NCBI GenBank assembly: GCA_020718605.1 | Contig: DYRR01000003.1 | Span: forward strand, 1 to 36,636 | Source of the DNA: Chthoniobacter flavus | GTDB taxonomy: Bacteria; Verrucomicrobiota; Verrucomicrobiia; Chthoniobacterales; CAKUMP01 | Length of the DNA: 36,636 bases | Direction: 5' to 3' | Shown here: piece after piece, positions 1 through 7,422 of the stretch | Numbering within the stretch: the first letter of the stretch is position 1 | Layout of the letters: the number at the start of each line of letters is the position of its first letter | The notes under the pieces: generated by a model | Told to the model about the DNA's origin: nothing | The model's input: the letters and a program-made list of their open reading frames with translations, nothing else | Database searches by the model: none | Made by a program: the position numbers and the translations under genes

Positions 1-709
1 CCGTCGCGATAAATTTGGAATGATACCAGTCGGCACTCTCGGCGACATCGGTCTGCTCACCCCAGATTTCCGGGGACGCCGGAGGAAGGTCGCAATACCA
101 GTCGTAGAAGGAGAGTGAGAGGCCACCCATCAACTGGCAGAACCTCGCCCCCGCCGCGTAGCTGAGCATTGACATCGCGGGGATCGGTGAAAAACCGGCG
201 ATGCGATCCGGGCCGTAGCGGCGAATCGTATGCAGGTTCGCGGCGGCCATGATCTCGTTGACCTCGGCCCATGCGGCCCGGCGGAACCCGCCTTTCCCCC
301 GCGCTTGCTGATAGCTTTTTCTGGACTCCGGATCGTTCATGATCGAGGCCCACGCCGCGACCGGGTCGTCCGGATTTTTCTTTTTCGCCTTGCGCCAGAG
401 ATCAAGTAGAACCCCGCGCACGTAGGGAAATTTGACGCGGATCGGGCTGTAGATATACCAGGAATACGAGATCCCGCGCTGACATCCGCGCGGTTCATAG
501 GGAGGAATTTCCTTGTCAATGATCGGGTAGTCGAGTGCTTGAAGTTCCCAGACGACTACGCCGTTCTTTACGTAAATCTCCCAACTGCATGAGCCGGTGC
601 AGTTGACTCCGTGCGTGCTCCGCACTTTTTTGTCGTAGCTCCAGCGGGAACGGTAGAACCCCTCCCATGTGCGGTCTTCGGGGGCGAAAATATCCTGGAT
701 CCAGCTCAT
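1..709 (-). CDS. narG: Respiratory nitrate reductase alpha subunit, N-terminal part (runs off window)
   Basis: This frame is open from an ATG at 709 to the window edge, giving about 236 of the roughly 1240 residues usual for NarG, the Mo-bisMGD catalytic subunit that reduces nitrate to nitrite. The [4Fe-4S] FS0 ligands are visible as His-x3-Cys-x3-Cys in [11 protein letters not shown], with the fourth Cys in RGCQRG. The stretch [13 protein letters not shown] contains the Asp that ligates Mo in E. coli NarG (Asp222). No twin-arginine signal precedes the mature region, so a cytoplasm-facing enzyme is inferred. An AAGGAA Shine-Dalgarno lies just before the ATG. Only one base separates it from the upstream cytochrome stop codon, so the two are surely co-transcribed. 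The remaining nar genes lie outside the window. Identification is secure from near-identity of several blocks to E. coli NarG as I remember it. Confidence 0.96.
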   Translation of the reverse strand, partial: MSWIQDIFAPEDRTWEGFYRSRWSYDKKVRSTHGVNCTGSCSWEIYVKNGVVVWELQALDYPIIDKEIPPYEPRGCQRGISYSWYIYSPIRVKFPYVRGVLLDLWRKAKKKNPDDPVAAWASIMNDPESRKSYQQARGKGGFRRAAWAEVNEIMAAANLHTIRRYGPDRIAGFSPIPAMSMLSYAAGARFCQLMGGLSLSFYDWYCDLPPASPEIWGEQTDVAESADWYHSKFIAT

Positions 710-710
710 A

Positions 711-1583
711 TTATTTCCTTCGGCGTTGGAGCCGTTTGTCCCGTCCGCGGGTTTTCCGTTGAATGTGAAGAAGGCCGAACATGCAGGCCAAGATCACGAT
801 GCCCACTCCTGCACCCGTCGTCGCGAAAAGCGGCGTCCCGTCCGCAGAAGGCCCGGCTTTCAGCGTTGCAAAATATTTTGCGAGGTGCATCGCCTCCTGC
901 TTCGTCACCGGATGCCGTGCATAGTGTGGCTCCATAATCTTGAATTTCGCCTGCTCGATCGCGGAGACCAGGGGAAGTTCGCCGCCGGTTTTCTCGAAAA
1001 TTCCGTTGAGTGGGAGCCCAAGATTTCCGCCAACCTGCTCCGCCTCATGGCAGGAGGCGCACGAAAGTCCGCCGTTCCTGAAGGGTTGCGCACCCCGGAA
1101 CAGATCCTTCCCGACCGCCGCATCGCCCGGGTCCATCTTCGACGCAAACTGAGCGGCCATCCGGATCTCTTCCGCTTTGAGTCGCACTTGTGAATCGGGT
1201 GATTTCAAAAAATCCATCAGTCCGGTCACGACATCATCCGACAAGGGCCCCGTCTTGGGTTCCATCTTCTTGATCGCTGTCGCCAGTTGCGATTCCGGCC
1301 ATCCCGACGCGATGTTTAATGCGGGGCCGGTGCGCTGGGTGCCATCCAAACTGTGACATCCGACGCAGGATGTCATGAATTTTGCCGCTGCTACGTCGCG
1401 CTTTTCCGTCCCGTTCATGGCGACTGCGGGCGTGGCTTCGGTGCGCTCGATAGCGCGATTTTCATGCACTGTCTCCTGACTCCAGCCAGAGGAGACCATC
1501 CGCGTTGCAATAACCAGAAATGCGATCGATCGTATTACGATGCGAGGTGAAGATGCGGAAGGTAACAATTTGGAATCGCACAT
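711..1583 (-). CDS. Membrane-anchored diheme cytochrome c (NarC-like)
   Basis: The protein of about 290 residues has an N-terminal hydrophobic signal segment (roughly residues 14-36), two c-type heme sites, CVGCH near residue 73 and CASCH near 175, and a C-terminal transmembrane helix (about 252-274) followed by many Arg/Lys. This puts both hemes outside the membrane with the tail inside. The two halves look like successive class I cytochrome c domains. It sits one base upstream of narG and downstream of the RIC gene. In Thermus a diheme NarC cytochrome is encoded with narGHJI and belongs to the nitrate reductase complex, and I infer a similar electron-transfer or assembly role here. The start is uncertain: an ATG at 1625 in the same frame would add 14 residues with no better ribosome site, while the ATG at 1583 gives a more usual signal peptide. 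Confidence 0.88.
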   Translation of the reverse strand: MCDSKLLPSASSPRIVIRSIAFLVIATRMVSSGWSQETVHENRAIERTEATPAVAMNGTEKRDVAAAKFMTSCVGCHSLDGTQRTGPALNIASGWPESQLATAIKKMEPKTGPLSDDVVTGLMDFLKSPDSQVRLKAEEIRMAAQFASKMDPGDAAVGKDLFRGAQPFRNGGLSCASCHEAEQVGGNLGLPLNGIFEKTGGELPLVSAIEQAKFKIMEPHYARHPVTKQEAMHLAKYFATLKAGPSADGTPLFATTGAGVGIVILACMFGLLHIQRKTRGRDKRLQRRRK

Positions 1584-1649
1584 TCCAGAATGTATTTTCC
1601 TGTGGCTGGCGAACATTGCCTTCATCGTGCGCGGTGAGATTTTTCCAGT

Positions 1650-2381
1650 CTAGCCAGCCATGGCGGTTAGTTTTTTGGCTGCGGGAAACAGCACGCTATT
1701 TTCGAGGTGGATGTGCCGGTGCAAATCCTCTTCCAGATCCGCAAGACCCGCGAACAGTGCCCGGTAGGTATTGCAGGCATCGGCGGGCGGTTGGTATCCG
1801 TTTGTCAGATCATGAAGGCGCACCAGTGCCTGGCCTGCGTCATCGTGTTCGTGGATCATGCAGGCAATCGGGCCGTCAAGTAACACCGGTTCGGTTTCTC
1901 CCCGGCTCATGGTCGAGACCGCAGGAAAGAGAATTTGTTCCTCTTTCATCATGTGACTGTTCAACTCCGCTTCCAGCCCGCAATAGACTTGGAAAACATC
2001 CACAAGGGATGGCGTATGACCTCCGTGAACATGGGCAACGCGCTCGGACATCGCGCGAAGTCGGGGAAGCTCGCGACGCAAAAATGCGTGGTGCGTCGCC
2101 ACGATATAGTCGGTTAGTTCATGAGGAGGAAGCGTCGCCGGATTCGCGGCTCCAGTGGATTTTTCCAGAACCTCCGCCTCAAGCATCCCGATCACCTCAT
2201 CGAGCGCGAGTCCTTTGCGTTCACACGCCTCACGCAACGTGCGCCCGCCTTGACAGCAAAAATCAAGTTGAACCGATTGAAATATCCGGGAGCGGCTGGG
2301 GCGTTCCGCGACGAGTTCTCCGACCGTGCGATCCGAAAGGGCAGTGCCCTCCGGCGAATGTGAGACAGAATGGTGTGACAT
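1650..2381 (-). CDS. ric: Iron-sulfur cluster repair di-iron protein (RIC / ScdA / YtfE family)
   Basis: RIC proteins restore Fe-S clusters damaged by nitric oxide or oxidants. The 243-residue product has the two expected parts. A short ScdA N-terminal domain carries the DFCC motif at about residues 40-43 (in LDFCCQGG). A hemerythrin-like four-helix domain follows, with di-iron ligand motifs: HH in VATHHAFL, SHMMKEE, MIHEHDD and LHRHIHLEN. The start at 2381 (MSHHSVSH) was chosen because the longer frame from 2417 would begin inside the palindrome at 2413-2434 and adds nothing conserved. The cytochrome c and narG genes follow on the same strand, so NO repair is probably co-expressed with nitrate respiration. 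Members of this family are commonly controlled by NsrR or FNR/DNR-type regulators, and the palindrome just upstream would suit such control. Confidence 0.93.
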   Translation of the reverse strand: MSHHSVSHSPEGTALSDRTVGELVAERPSRSRIFQSVQLDFCCQGGRTLREACERKGLALDEVIGMLEAEVLEKSTGAANPATLPPHELTDYIVATHHAFLRRELPRLRAMSERVAHVHGGHTPSLVDVFQVYCGLEAELNSHMMKEEQILFPAVSTMSRGETEPVLLDGPIACMIHEHDDAGQALVRLHDLTNGYQPPADACNTYRALFAGLADLEEDLHRHIHLENSVLFPAAKKLTAMAG

Positions 2382-2412
2382 CGCGGACAACCTGACAGTA
2401 CGTTTTGCCCAT

Positions 2413-2434
2413 ATCAAGATAAAAGTATCTTGAT
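2413..2434. promoter_or_regulatory. Perfect inverted repeat, probable operator for the RIC-cytochrome-nar genes
   Basis: Arms ATCAAGATA and TATCTTGAT are exact reverse complements around a 4-base spacer. The site lies 32 bases upstream of the RIC start and 33 bases upstream of the remnant radical SAM start, in an AT-rich island of a GC-rich region, as expected for a divergent operator/promoter. It is not a canonical FNR box (TTGAT-N4-ATCAA), because the half-sites point the opposite way. The inner AAGATA/TATCTT resembles Rrf2-type (NsrR-like) half-sites. The regulator is not encoded in the window, so this assignment is inference. Confidence 0.7.
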
Positions 2435-2466
2435 TTACATAAATAAAGTCGCCACCTTCATGTGGT

Positions 2467-2783
2467 ATGGAAAAACCTGTTGTAGCACCGGACTTTTCCG
2501 AGTGTCCAATGATTGTAATTTGGGAAATGACTCGGGCTTGTGCCTTGGCGTGTCGGCATTGCCGGGCGGGTTTCTGCCCTTCAGCGCGGGCAATGTGAGG
2601 GATGGCGAATTGCTGGATTTTTACCGGGCCTCGCCGGTTTTCAAAGCTCTATGCGACGAGGATGGTTTTGCAGGAAAGTGTGGCTACTGTGAATATCGGA
2701 GACTGTGCGGTGGCTCGCGGGCGCGGGCCTACGCGATGACCGGCGATTACCTCGCCTCCGAACCTCTTTGCGAATATCAACCT
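2467..2783 (+). pseudogene. Radical SAM/SPASM protein (AhbD/NirJ-like), internally deleted and frameshifted
   Basis: From the ATG at 2467 the first 34 codons read like the start of a heme-type radical SAM enzyme, ending in the cluster motif C-x3-C-x2-C at residues 25-32 (ACALACRHCRA). At about 2568 this frame jumps without a gap into a SPASM C-terminal domain read in another frame: GFLPFSAGNVRDGE, then KCGYCEYRRLCGGSRARAYAM and the final Cys of EPLCEYQP. The N-terminal frame hits TGA at 2596-2598. The catalytic barrel and most of the normal protein, several hundred residues, are missing. Family members include AhbD, NirJ and related TIGR04053-type proteins, and I cannot say which this was. 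It is divergent from the RIC gene across the shared palindrome, so it was probably once part of the same NO/heme regulon. Confidence 0.85.
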
Positions 2784-2840
2784 GTGCGGCAGAGTCATTC
2801 CGTCCAGCAATTCCTCCGATTTTTGGCAACAAAGATTACG

Positions 2841-3701
2841 CTATTTCTCGGGCGGCAGGCCGGGCAGTGTCTCCAGTTGTTCCCCACGCATGACCTGCGC
2901 CCAGGCACTGCAAAAACAGGCCCCCACGATAATGATGACCCCGCATAAATAGATCCACAACAAGAGCACGATGAGAACGCCGACCGCTCCGTAGAGGACG
3001 TTCACCTTCCAGATGTTGTAGGCGTAAAATATGAGCAGTTGCTGGAGTATTTTCAGGCATGCTGTGACCAGCAACGACGCCAGCCACACCTCGCGGAAGG
3101 TGGTTTTCCGCCGGGGCGACACGCTGTAGAGCATGGAAAGCCCGTAAAAAAGGATCAGGAACGGCAGCGAATACCGGGCGGCCTGGAAGACGAAAGGCAT
3201 GAAGTGAAGTTCCCAACTCATGGCCCGTTCCACAGTGGACACCACGACGGGAACCACAATCCCCAACAACAACGCGCTGGCCAGAATGCCGAGCATGGCG
3301 AGATTTTTCAGCGGAATCTTCCACCAATCCAGTTCCGTGGTGTGCCAGGCCCGGTTCACCCCCCGCACCAGCGCATGAAAAAAATGCGACGAACTCCAGA
3401 TGAGCCCGATCACCGCGATGATCCCAAGCTTTCGGCGGGCATCCACCACCCCCTGCAGGATCGCAAATACCCCGGTGCAGTCATCGCTCTCGAGCGGGAT
3501 GTAGGATTTGAGCGTGCCGATCACCACCGAAGTCACCGTGGCCGGGTCCAAAAAAATCGCTCCCATCGACACAATAAGCAGCAGCAGGGGAAACAGGGAA
3601 AAGAAAGCGTAGAACGCAAAGGCCGCCGCCCGCTGCTCTCCATCGATCTCGAAGAAACCCCACACGGTGCGCCTGATGAGATTCCATATCCGGAGAAACA
3701 T
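2841..3701 (-). CDS. YihY/BrkB family inner-membrane protein
   Basis: The product of about 286 residues is a polytopic membrane protein with the YihY (former RNase BN / BrkB) signature. An early amphipathic stretch ending in AAAFAFYAFFSLFPLLLL is followed by further hydrophobic spans (VVIGTL, LGIIAVIGLIWSSSHFF, the ILASALLLGIVV region, SLPFLILFYGLSMLYSV, and two near the C terminus). The segment YGAVGVLIVLLLWIYLCGVIIIVGA is the usual conserved penultimate region. The family's biochemical role is unsettled. I took the start at 3701 (MFLRIWNLIRR), since the longer frame from 3728 adds only nine unconserved residues. It lies 64 bases downstream of the receiver-domain gene on the same strand. Its 3' end faces the decayed radical SAM gene. 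Confidence 0.9.
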   Translation of the reverse strand: MFLRIWNLIRRTVWGFFEIDGEQRAAAFAFYAFFSLFPLLLLIVSMGAIFLDPATVTSVVIGTLKSYIPLESDDCTGVFAILQGVVDARRKLGIIAVIGLIWSSSHFFHALVRGVNRAWHTTELDWWKIPLKNLAMLGILASALLLGIVVPVVVSTVERAMSWELHFMPFVFQAARYSLPFLILFYGLSMLYSVSPRRKTTFREVWLASLLVTACLKILQQLLIFYAYNIWKVNVLYGAVGVLIVLLLWIYLCGVIIIVGACFCSAWAQVMRGEQLETLPGLPPEK

Positions 3702-3765
3702 TGCAGGGGAGTCTGAACTGCGGCGCACCCTCCTTCAAGCAGAGTTTCGCCCTCCCTCCCGGAGT

Positions 3766-4158
3766 TTACTGGGAACAAATACGGTGGATCTCCGCCGCAA
3801 ACTGGTCCATCCGGAACGGCTTCGTGAGGGCGCCGACAAATCCGAATTTCGAAAAATCGTCCATCTCGTCACAGTGTGTGCTGCCGCTGGCCGCGATGGC
3901 GCGCACCCCGGGATCAATCGCCTTGAGTTCCGGCAGCACCTCGACTCCGCCGCGTCCGTCGGGCAGGTTCAGGTCCAGCAACACCGCCCGGAACGGACGC
4001 CCTTCGGCCCGCGCCGCGCAGAACTCCGCAAGCATCGACTCGGCATCCTCGCACCCGACCACCTCAAATCCATCGCGTTCCAGAATAATCTTGCTCACGG
4101 TGAGGATCGACGCTTCGTCGTCCATTACCAGAATTCGATATGATGCTTGGTTGGTCAT
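3766..4158 (-). CDS. Single-domain response regulator (receiver only)
   Basis: The 130-residue protein is one CheY-like receiver with no output domain. The acidic pair is at residues 13-14 (MDDEAS), the phospho-acceptor Asp at 62 (LLDLNLPDG), the switch Ser at 91 (AASGS) and the invariant Lys at 113 (LTKPF). The PDGRGG loop and AASGS pattern are typical of receivers that work with hybrid histidine kinases in phosphorelays. No kinase gene is nearby, so the partner is unknown. The start at 4158 (MTNQASYR) places the first beta strand normally, and the longer frame from 4185 adds nine residues. No clear Shine-Dalgarno is visible. The YihY gene follows in the same direction. Confidence 0.92.
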   Translation of the reverse strand: MTNQASYRILVMDDEASILTVSKIILERDGFEVVGCEDAESMLAEFCAARAEGRPFRAVLLDLNLPDGRGGVEVLPELKAIDPGVRAIAASGSTHCDEMDDFSKFGFVGALTKPFRMDQFAAEIHRICSQ

Positions 4159-4202
4159 GGCAGTAATTCGGTGAATGATTAACACCCCACAAGTCCCGCT
4201 TA

Positions 4203-4226
4203 AAGAGAAAACGGCGGAGACCGCCG
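4203..4226 (-). terminator. Rho-independent terminator after hslO
   Basis: On the minus strand a 6-bp stem CGGCGG/CCGCCG with a 3-base loop (4212-4226) is followed by TTTTCTCTTT. It starts about 30 bases after the hslO stop codon and before the receiver-domain gene, so it should separate those two transcripts. Confidence 0.7.
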
Positions 4227-4257
4227 GGCCATGGATCGGACGTCGCCCTCCTCCATG

Positions 4258-5058
4258 TCACTCTCGTGTGGCGTCGAGGCGCGCCTCGACCGATTCCCGC
4301 GTGACGGCATGCCGCGCACCGCACCGGGGACAATGCAGGCGCAACACTTCCTCTCCCTCGAAAAGGTCATCGGGCGACCGGCGCATGTGGGGAAGGAGCA
4401 TGGTGAGAATGCGGTCCTGATTGCAACCACACTCGAAACGATACCGGCGCTGTTCAAGCAGACTGAGTTCGGTCTCACAGTCAAGCCGGCGCACTACATC
4501 CTCGTCCACAGATTCCAGCCATGCGAGATCGCAATCGGGCTGAGCGCTCACCAGCACCAGATCTTCCTCACCATACCGAAACAGCCTGCCCGGGCGCTGC
4601 TCGCTCCTTGCGTAAAACACCTCCGCCGCACGTAAAAAATCATCCCCGGAAAACTCAGCCACACTGCGCCGGAAGGGTTGATCCGGGGCGGCCGTGTCGG
4701 AAAAAAACACTCCGTGCGGGGCTTCGCGCACATCCTCCGTGAAAGCAGTCCCCACGACCGTTCCGAGCCGGTTGTCCCCCGCAACGAATAGATTGACCAG
4801 GGGTGTCTGGAAATTCACGGTCCATGCAATGGATTCCTGCCGGGGACGGGACGCGCAATGCAGCGTGAGGCAGGCCAGCGCATCCCGCAGCAACAGATCG
4901 TACACGGGATCGAGGCGAACTCCGATATCCATTTGGTGAAGGTAAAGCCCCGCATACAAATCGGAAAATTCGGCCCGCGCGACCAGGGCATTGCGCCCGC
5001 GCACGAAATATGTGCGCACTTCAATACCGGGATCCGCTGGGACTGTTTGTTCAGACAT
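4258..5058 (-). CDS. hslO: Hsp33-family redox-regulated chaperone (divergent)
   Basis: The 266-residue protein ends in the Hsp33 zinc/redox switch. CGC, near residue 209, is followed by exactly 30 residues and then CPRC, which fits the family spacing Cys-x-Cys-x(27-32)-Cys-x2-Cys. The flanking text FECGCNQDRILTMLL...DDLFEGEEVLRLHC is also Hsp33-like. Under oxidation the four cysteines release zinc, form disulfides and activate holdase activity in the cytoplasm. The N-terminal chaperone domain is much more divergent than the switch and lacks easily recognised consensus blocks, so function there is inferred. The start at 5058 (MSEQTVPADPG) is preferred over the upstream ATG at 5139. A terminator at 4203-4226 ends the transcript, so it is probably monocistronic. 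Confidence 0.85.
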   Translation of the reverse strand: MSEQTVPADPGIEVRTYFVRGRNALVARAEFSDLYAGLYLHQMDIGVRLDPVYDLLLRDALACLTLHCASRPRQESIAWTVNFQTPLVNLFVAGDNRLGTVVGTAFTEDVREAPHGVFFSDTAAPDQPFRRSVAEFSGDDFLRAAEVFYARSEQRPGRLFRYGEEDLVLVSAQPDCDLAWLESVDEDVVRRLDCETELSLLEQRRYRFECGCNQDRILTMLLPHMRRSPDDLFEGEEVLRLHCPRCGARHAVTRESVEARLDATRE

Positions 5059-5163
5059 GCAAAGCCCGCAGAATCGAGGTTGCCATGCCTTTGATAAAGA
5101 AAAAATCGCGCAATGCCACAGGCGCCCGGGGTGACTCATTGATAATGGTTCTGGCTTTCCTGG

Positions 5164-5207
5164 CCCGGCACGGGAGCGTCGGGACCTGCCAATGCGAATA
5201 GTCGGCG
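5164..5207. repeat. Degraded copy of the dispersed palindromic repeat
   Basis: An imperfect hairpin CCCGGCAC-GGGA-GCGTCGGG (5164-5183), then GACCTGCC and a right end like GAATAGTCGGCG, matches the second half of the elements at 15154-15296 and 32777-32864. The first hairpin and left terminal repeat are not recognisable here. Confidence 0.55.
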
Positions 5208-5269
5208 CCGGAACGCCATTATTTTCCTTCTCCGGGCGCCCCTGCGGGGGTTAAGAATGCCCGACACGC

Positions 5270-6235
5270 ATGACCAAATTCATTGAACACTTGAAGGTGC
5301 TCCGCATCGACCACTGGTTGAAGAATATTTTTATTCTGTTCGGACAGGGCGTCGCGCTGGTGCTTGTGGCCGGACTCCGCCCCGAATGGGGGGACTGGCC
5401 CGCCATCCGGCACACGGCCGCCCTTGCCGCATTTTCGCTGGTGCCGGCCTGTCTGGTGGCTTCCGCAAATTACATTCTCAACGAAATCCTGGACGCCCCG
5501 TTTGACCGCCTCCATCCGACGAAGTGTTTCCGCCCGGTCCCTGCGGGCACGGTGAGCGTGCCCGCCCTTTATGTCACGATGGCCGCCCTGGCGATCGTGG
5601 CATTCGCCCTGTCGCTGTGGTTTTTCAACCACGGCTACACCATCGCGCTCGCGCTGCTTCTGGCTAGCGGACTTGTTTACAACATCCCGCCGGTCCGTCT
5701 GAAGGACCGTCCGTATCTCGACGTGATATCCGAGTCGTTCAACAATCCGATCCGCCTCTGGCTGGGCTGGTATGCGCTGGCACCGGTGAGCACATTCCCC
5801 CCGCTCTCGATCGTGATGGCGTGGTGGTTCTTCGGCGCCCTGCTCATGGCGGGAAAACGCTATGCGGAATTCCGCTTCATAGGTGACGCGAAAACCAGCG
5901 GGGACTACCGCAAATCGTTCCAGGTGTACACGGAGCGTTCCCTGGTGATTTCCATGATCACCTACGCCAACTTTTTCTGTTTCTGCATGGGGATCGGCAT
6001 CGCGGTGTACCGGCCGAACCTGATCTTTGTCTTTCCCGTCGCGGTGCTGGCGATCATTGTCTATTTCCAGCATGCCATGTCCACCGAAGGCGCGAAGCTG
6101 GAGCCCGAACAGCTCATGCGCAATCCGCTCCTTATTCTCTGCACGATCGTGACGGCCTCCGCCTCACTGGTGCTGGCGTTCTGGCCGTCGGATCTCACGA
6201 AAATCTTCCGGTTTCTGGAGCCCATCGGATTCTAG
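5270..6235 (+). CDS. UbiA-family prenyltransferase, decaprenyl-phosphate phosphoribosyltransferase-like
   Basis: The protein is 321 residues long with about eight or nine membrane spans. The first Asp-rich site is NEILDAPFD (residues 71-79) and the second is DRPYLD (147-152). Three blocks match DPPR synthase (Rv3806c type) rather than quinone-type UbiA: LRIDHWLKNIFIL at the N terminus, HPTKCFRPVPAG at 82-93, and AGKRYAEFRF followed by a KSFQVYT segment at 194-221. DPPR synthase transfers ribose-5-phosphate from PRPP to a polyprenyl phosphate at the inner membrane. I infer that the substrate here is also a polyprenyl phosphate and PRPP. The next gene, starting two bases after this stop, encodes a PgpA-type membrane phosphatase, which could remove the 5-phosphate of such a product. 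Weak G-rich ribosome site (5246-5250). Confidence 0.86.
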   Translation: MTKFIEHLKVLRIDHWLKNIFILFGQGVALVLVAGLRPEWGDWPAIRHTAALAAFSLVPACLVASANYILNEILDAPFDRLHPTKCFRPVPAGTVSVPALYVTMAALAIVAFALSLWFFNHGYTIALALLLASGLVYNIPPVRLKDRPYLDVISESFNNPIRLWLGWYALAPVSTFPPLSIVMAWWFFGALLMAGKRYAEFRFIGDAKTSGDYRKSFQVYTERSLVISMITYANFFCFCMGIGIAVYRPNLIFVFPVAVLAIIVYFQHAMSTEGAKLEPEQLMRNPLLILCTIVTASASLVLAFWPSDLTKIFRFLEPIGF

Positions 6236-6237
6236 CG

Positions 6238-7188
6238 ATGGACGAGGGAACCCTCATGGGACTGCGGGGAACCCTCGCCCGGCTCCGGCACATGCGCCCG
6301 GAGTCCGGCCTTGCATTGTGCGGGCTGGAGATTCCCGGCGAAGTGCTCGCGGCGGCGGGGTGGCCCCCACATGCCGTTGCCCCGGATGCAACCGGCACGG
6401 TGCTCTGTCTCGGAACCGCCGGGCCGCCCAATGACGCGGTGCTTCTTTGTGCCTTGGGAGAGGCCCGGACGGTTCCGGCGGGGTACCACGAAGTGCTGCG
6501 CCGCACTTTTTATCATTACCGCCCGCTCAACGACTGGCTCGCCACCCGCACCGGCTGGCTGCCCGCCACCCTCGCGCATCCGGCGCGGGTTCTCTGGAAA
6601 AAATCCGGGGCTCGGGAGGTGGTGGGCGCACGCATGTGCAGGCTCAGGCATCCGCTCTGGGTGGAGCAATATTTTCTCAAGGACGGCGAATCCCTTCCGT
6701 CGGCAGTCCGCGAGACCCGGGCGGACCGGATGCGGGACCTGGGCATGACGGTGCTCGGGATCGGTCACACCCCGCTTTTTGCCGCCAACACCGCCTCGCT
6801 GGCCACGACATTGCTTCTCGCCCTTGTGTGGCTGGGCATGGGACCGGGCGCGGGAGTGGGTTTGGCGGTCGGCCTCCTTGTCGCCGCCACGGCGGGCTGT
6901 GTGGCTTTCGAGCCCTGGGCGACCCGCCGCTATCTCACCGAAGACGCCCGCGAAGTCGTGCTGGATGAAGTCGCGGGCATGGCGCTCACGCTGCTGTTTC
7001 TTCCATCGGCCCCGGTGTGGTGGATGTTCGCCGTCGGCTTCTGCGCGTTCCGGGTGTTCGATATTTTCAAACCCGCCATCCACTGGGTGGAAAACACGGG
7101 CTGGCGCGGCACGATCGTGTGGGACGATCTCCTGGCCGGACTCTACGCGGGCGGCGCCACATGGATTTTCCTGCAACTCATGAGGTGA
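6238..7188 (+). CDS. PgpA-type phosphatase with an unrecognised N-terminal domain
   Basis: Residues about 168-316 are a PgpA (phosphatidylglycerophosphatase A) domain. It begins GIGHTPLFAANTASLAT and contains two hydrophobic spans, the acidic site DAREVVLDEVAG (236-247, with D243 and E244), FRVFDIFKP (D275) and WDDLLAGLYAG (D296-D297). Free-standing PgpA proteins are about 150-170 residues, so the first ~165 residues are extra. That part has no membrane span and no motif I can assign; it is rich in Arg and Trp and includes HYRPLNDWLATRTGWLP. The gene starts two bases after the UbiA-type gene stop, so the pair is translationally coupled. Candidate substrates are phosphatidylglycerol phosphate or the prenyl-phosphate-ribose-phosphate product of its neighbour. 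An alternative ATG lies at 6256. Confidence 0.82.
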   Translation: MDEGTLMGLRGTLARLRHMRPESGLALCGLEIPGEVLAAAGWPPHAVAPDATGTVLCLGTAGPPNDAVLLCALGEARTVPAGYHEVLRRTFYHYRPLNDWLATRTGWLPATLAHPARVLWKKSGAREVVGARMCRLRHPLWVEQYFLKDGESLPSAVRETRADRMRDLGMTVLGIGHTPLFAANTASLATTLLLALVWLGMGPGAGVGLAVGLLVAATAGCVAFEPWATRRYLTEDAREVVLDEVAGMALTLLFLPSAPVWWMFAVGFCAFRVFDIFKPAIHWVENTGWRGTIVWDDLLAGLYAGGATWIFLQLMR

Positions 7189-7422
7189 GTTCGCACCCGC
7201 CACCAGCGGAGGGAGGGGCGGCGCAATCCAATGCGTCGTCCCTACCCCTATATTTTTCTGCGGCCAAAGTGCCAACTCAAGCGGCACGCCCCGCCGAAAT
7301 CAAAAAACGCATCCAGCGAAGCGTTGAGATTATGGCAGGCATACCGCCAATAGGCATTTGAATTGTCAAATTTGGAATCATATCGCCAGCGGCGAAATAT
7401 TGGGGATCGATGCGAAAGAATG
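7189..7422. other. Intergenic region between convergent genes
   Basis: It holds no supported gene. Visible features are a small inverted repeat ATTTGA-attg-TCAAAT (7356-7371) and a weak hairpin TCGCC-agc-GGCGA at about 7382-7394. A stretch at 7205-7245 (GGCGCAATCC, then GTCGTCCCTACCCC) looks like repeat debris, but I found no second copy in the window. No strong terminator for either flanking gene is evident. Confidence 0.5.

Noticed and set aside
6380-6740. Chorismate lyase (UbiC) similarity of the PgpA N-terminal domain
   Set aside because: Only a loose order of residues around HYRPLNDWLATRTGWLP and LWVEQYFLKDG fits, and key UbiC residues and spacing do not match.
7356-7371. ATTTGA-attg-TCAAAT as an FNR or CRP site
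   Set aside because: The spacing between TTGA and TCAA is 4, not the 6 of FNR sites, and no promoter of a nearby gene faces it.
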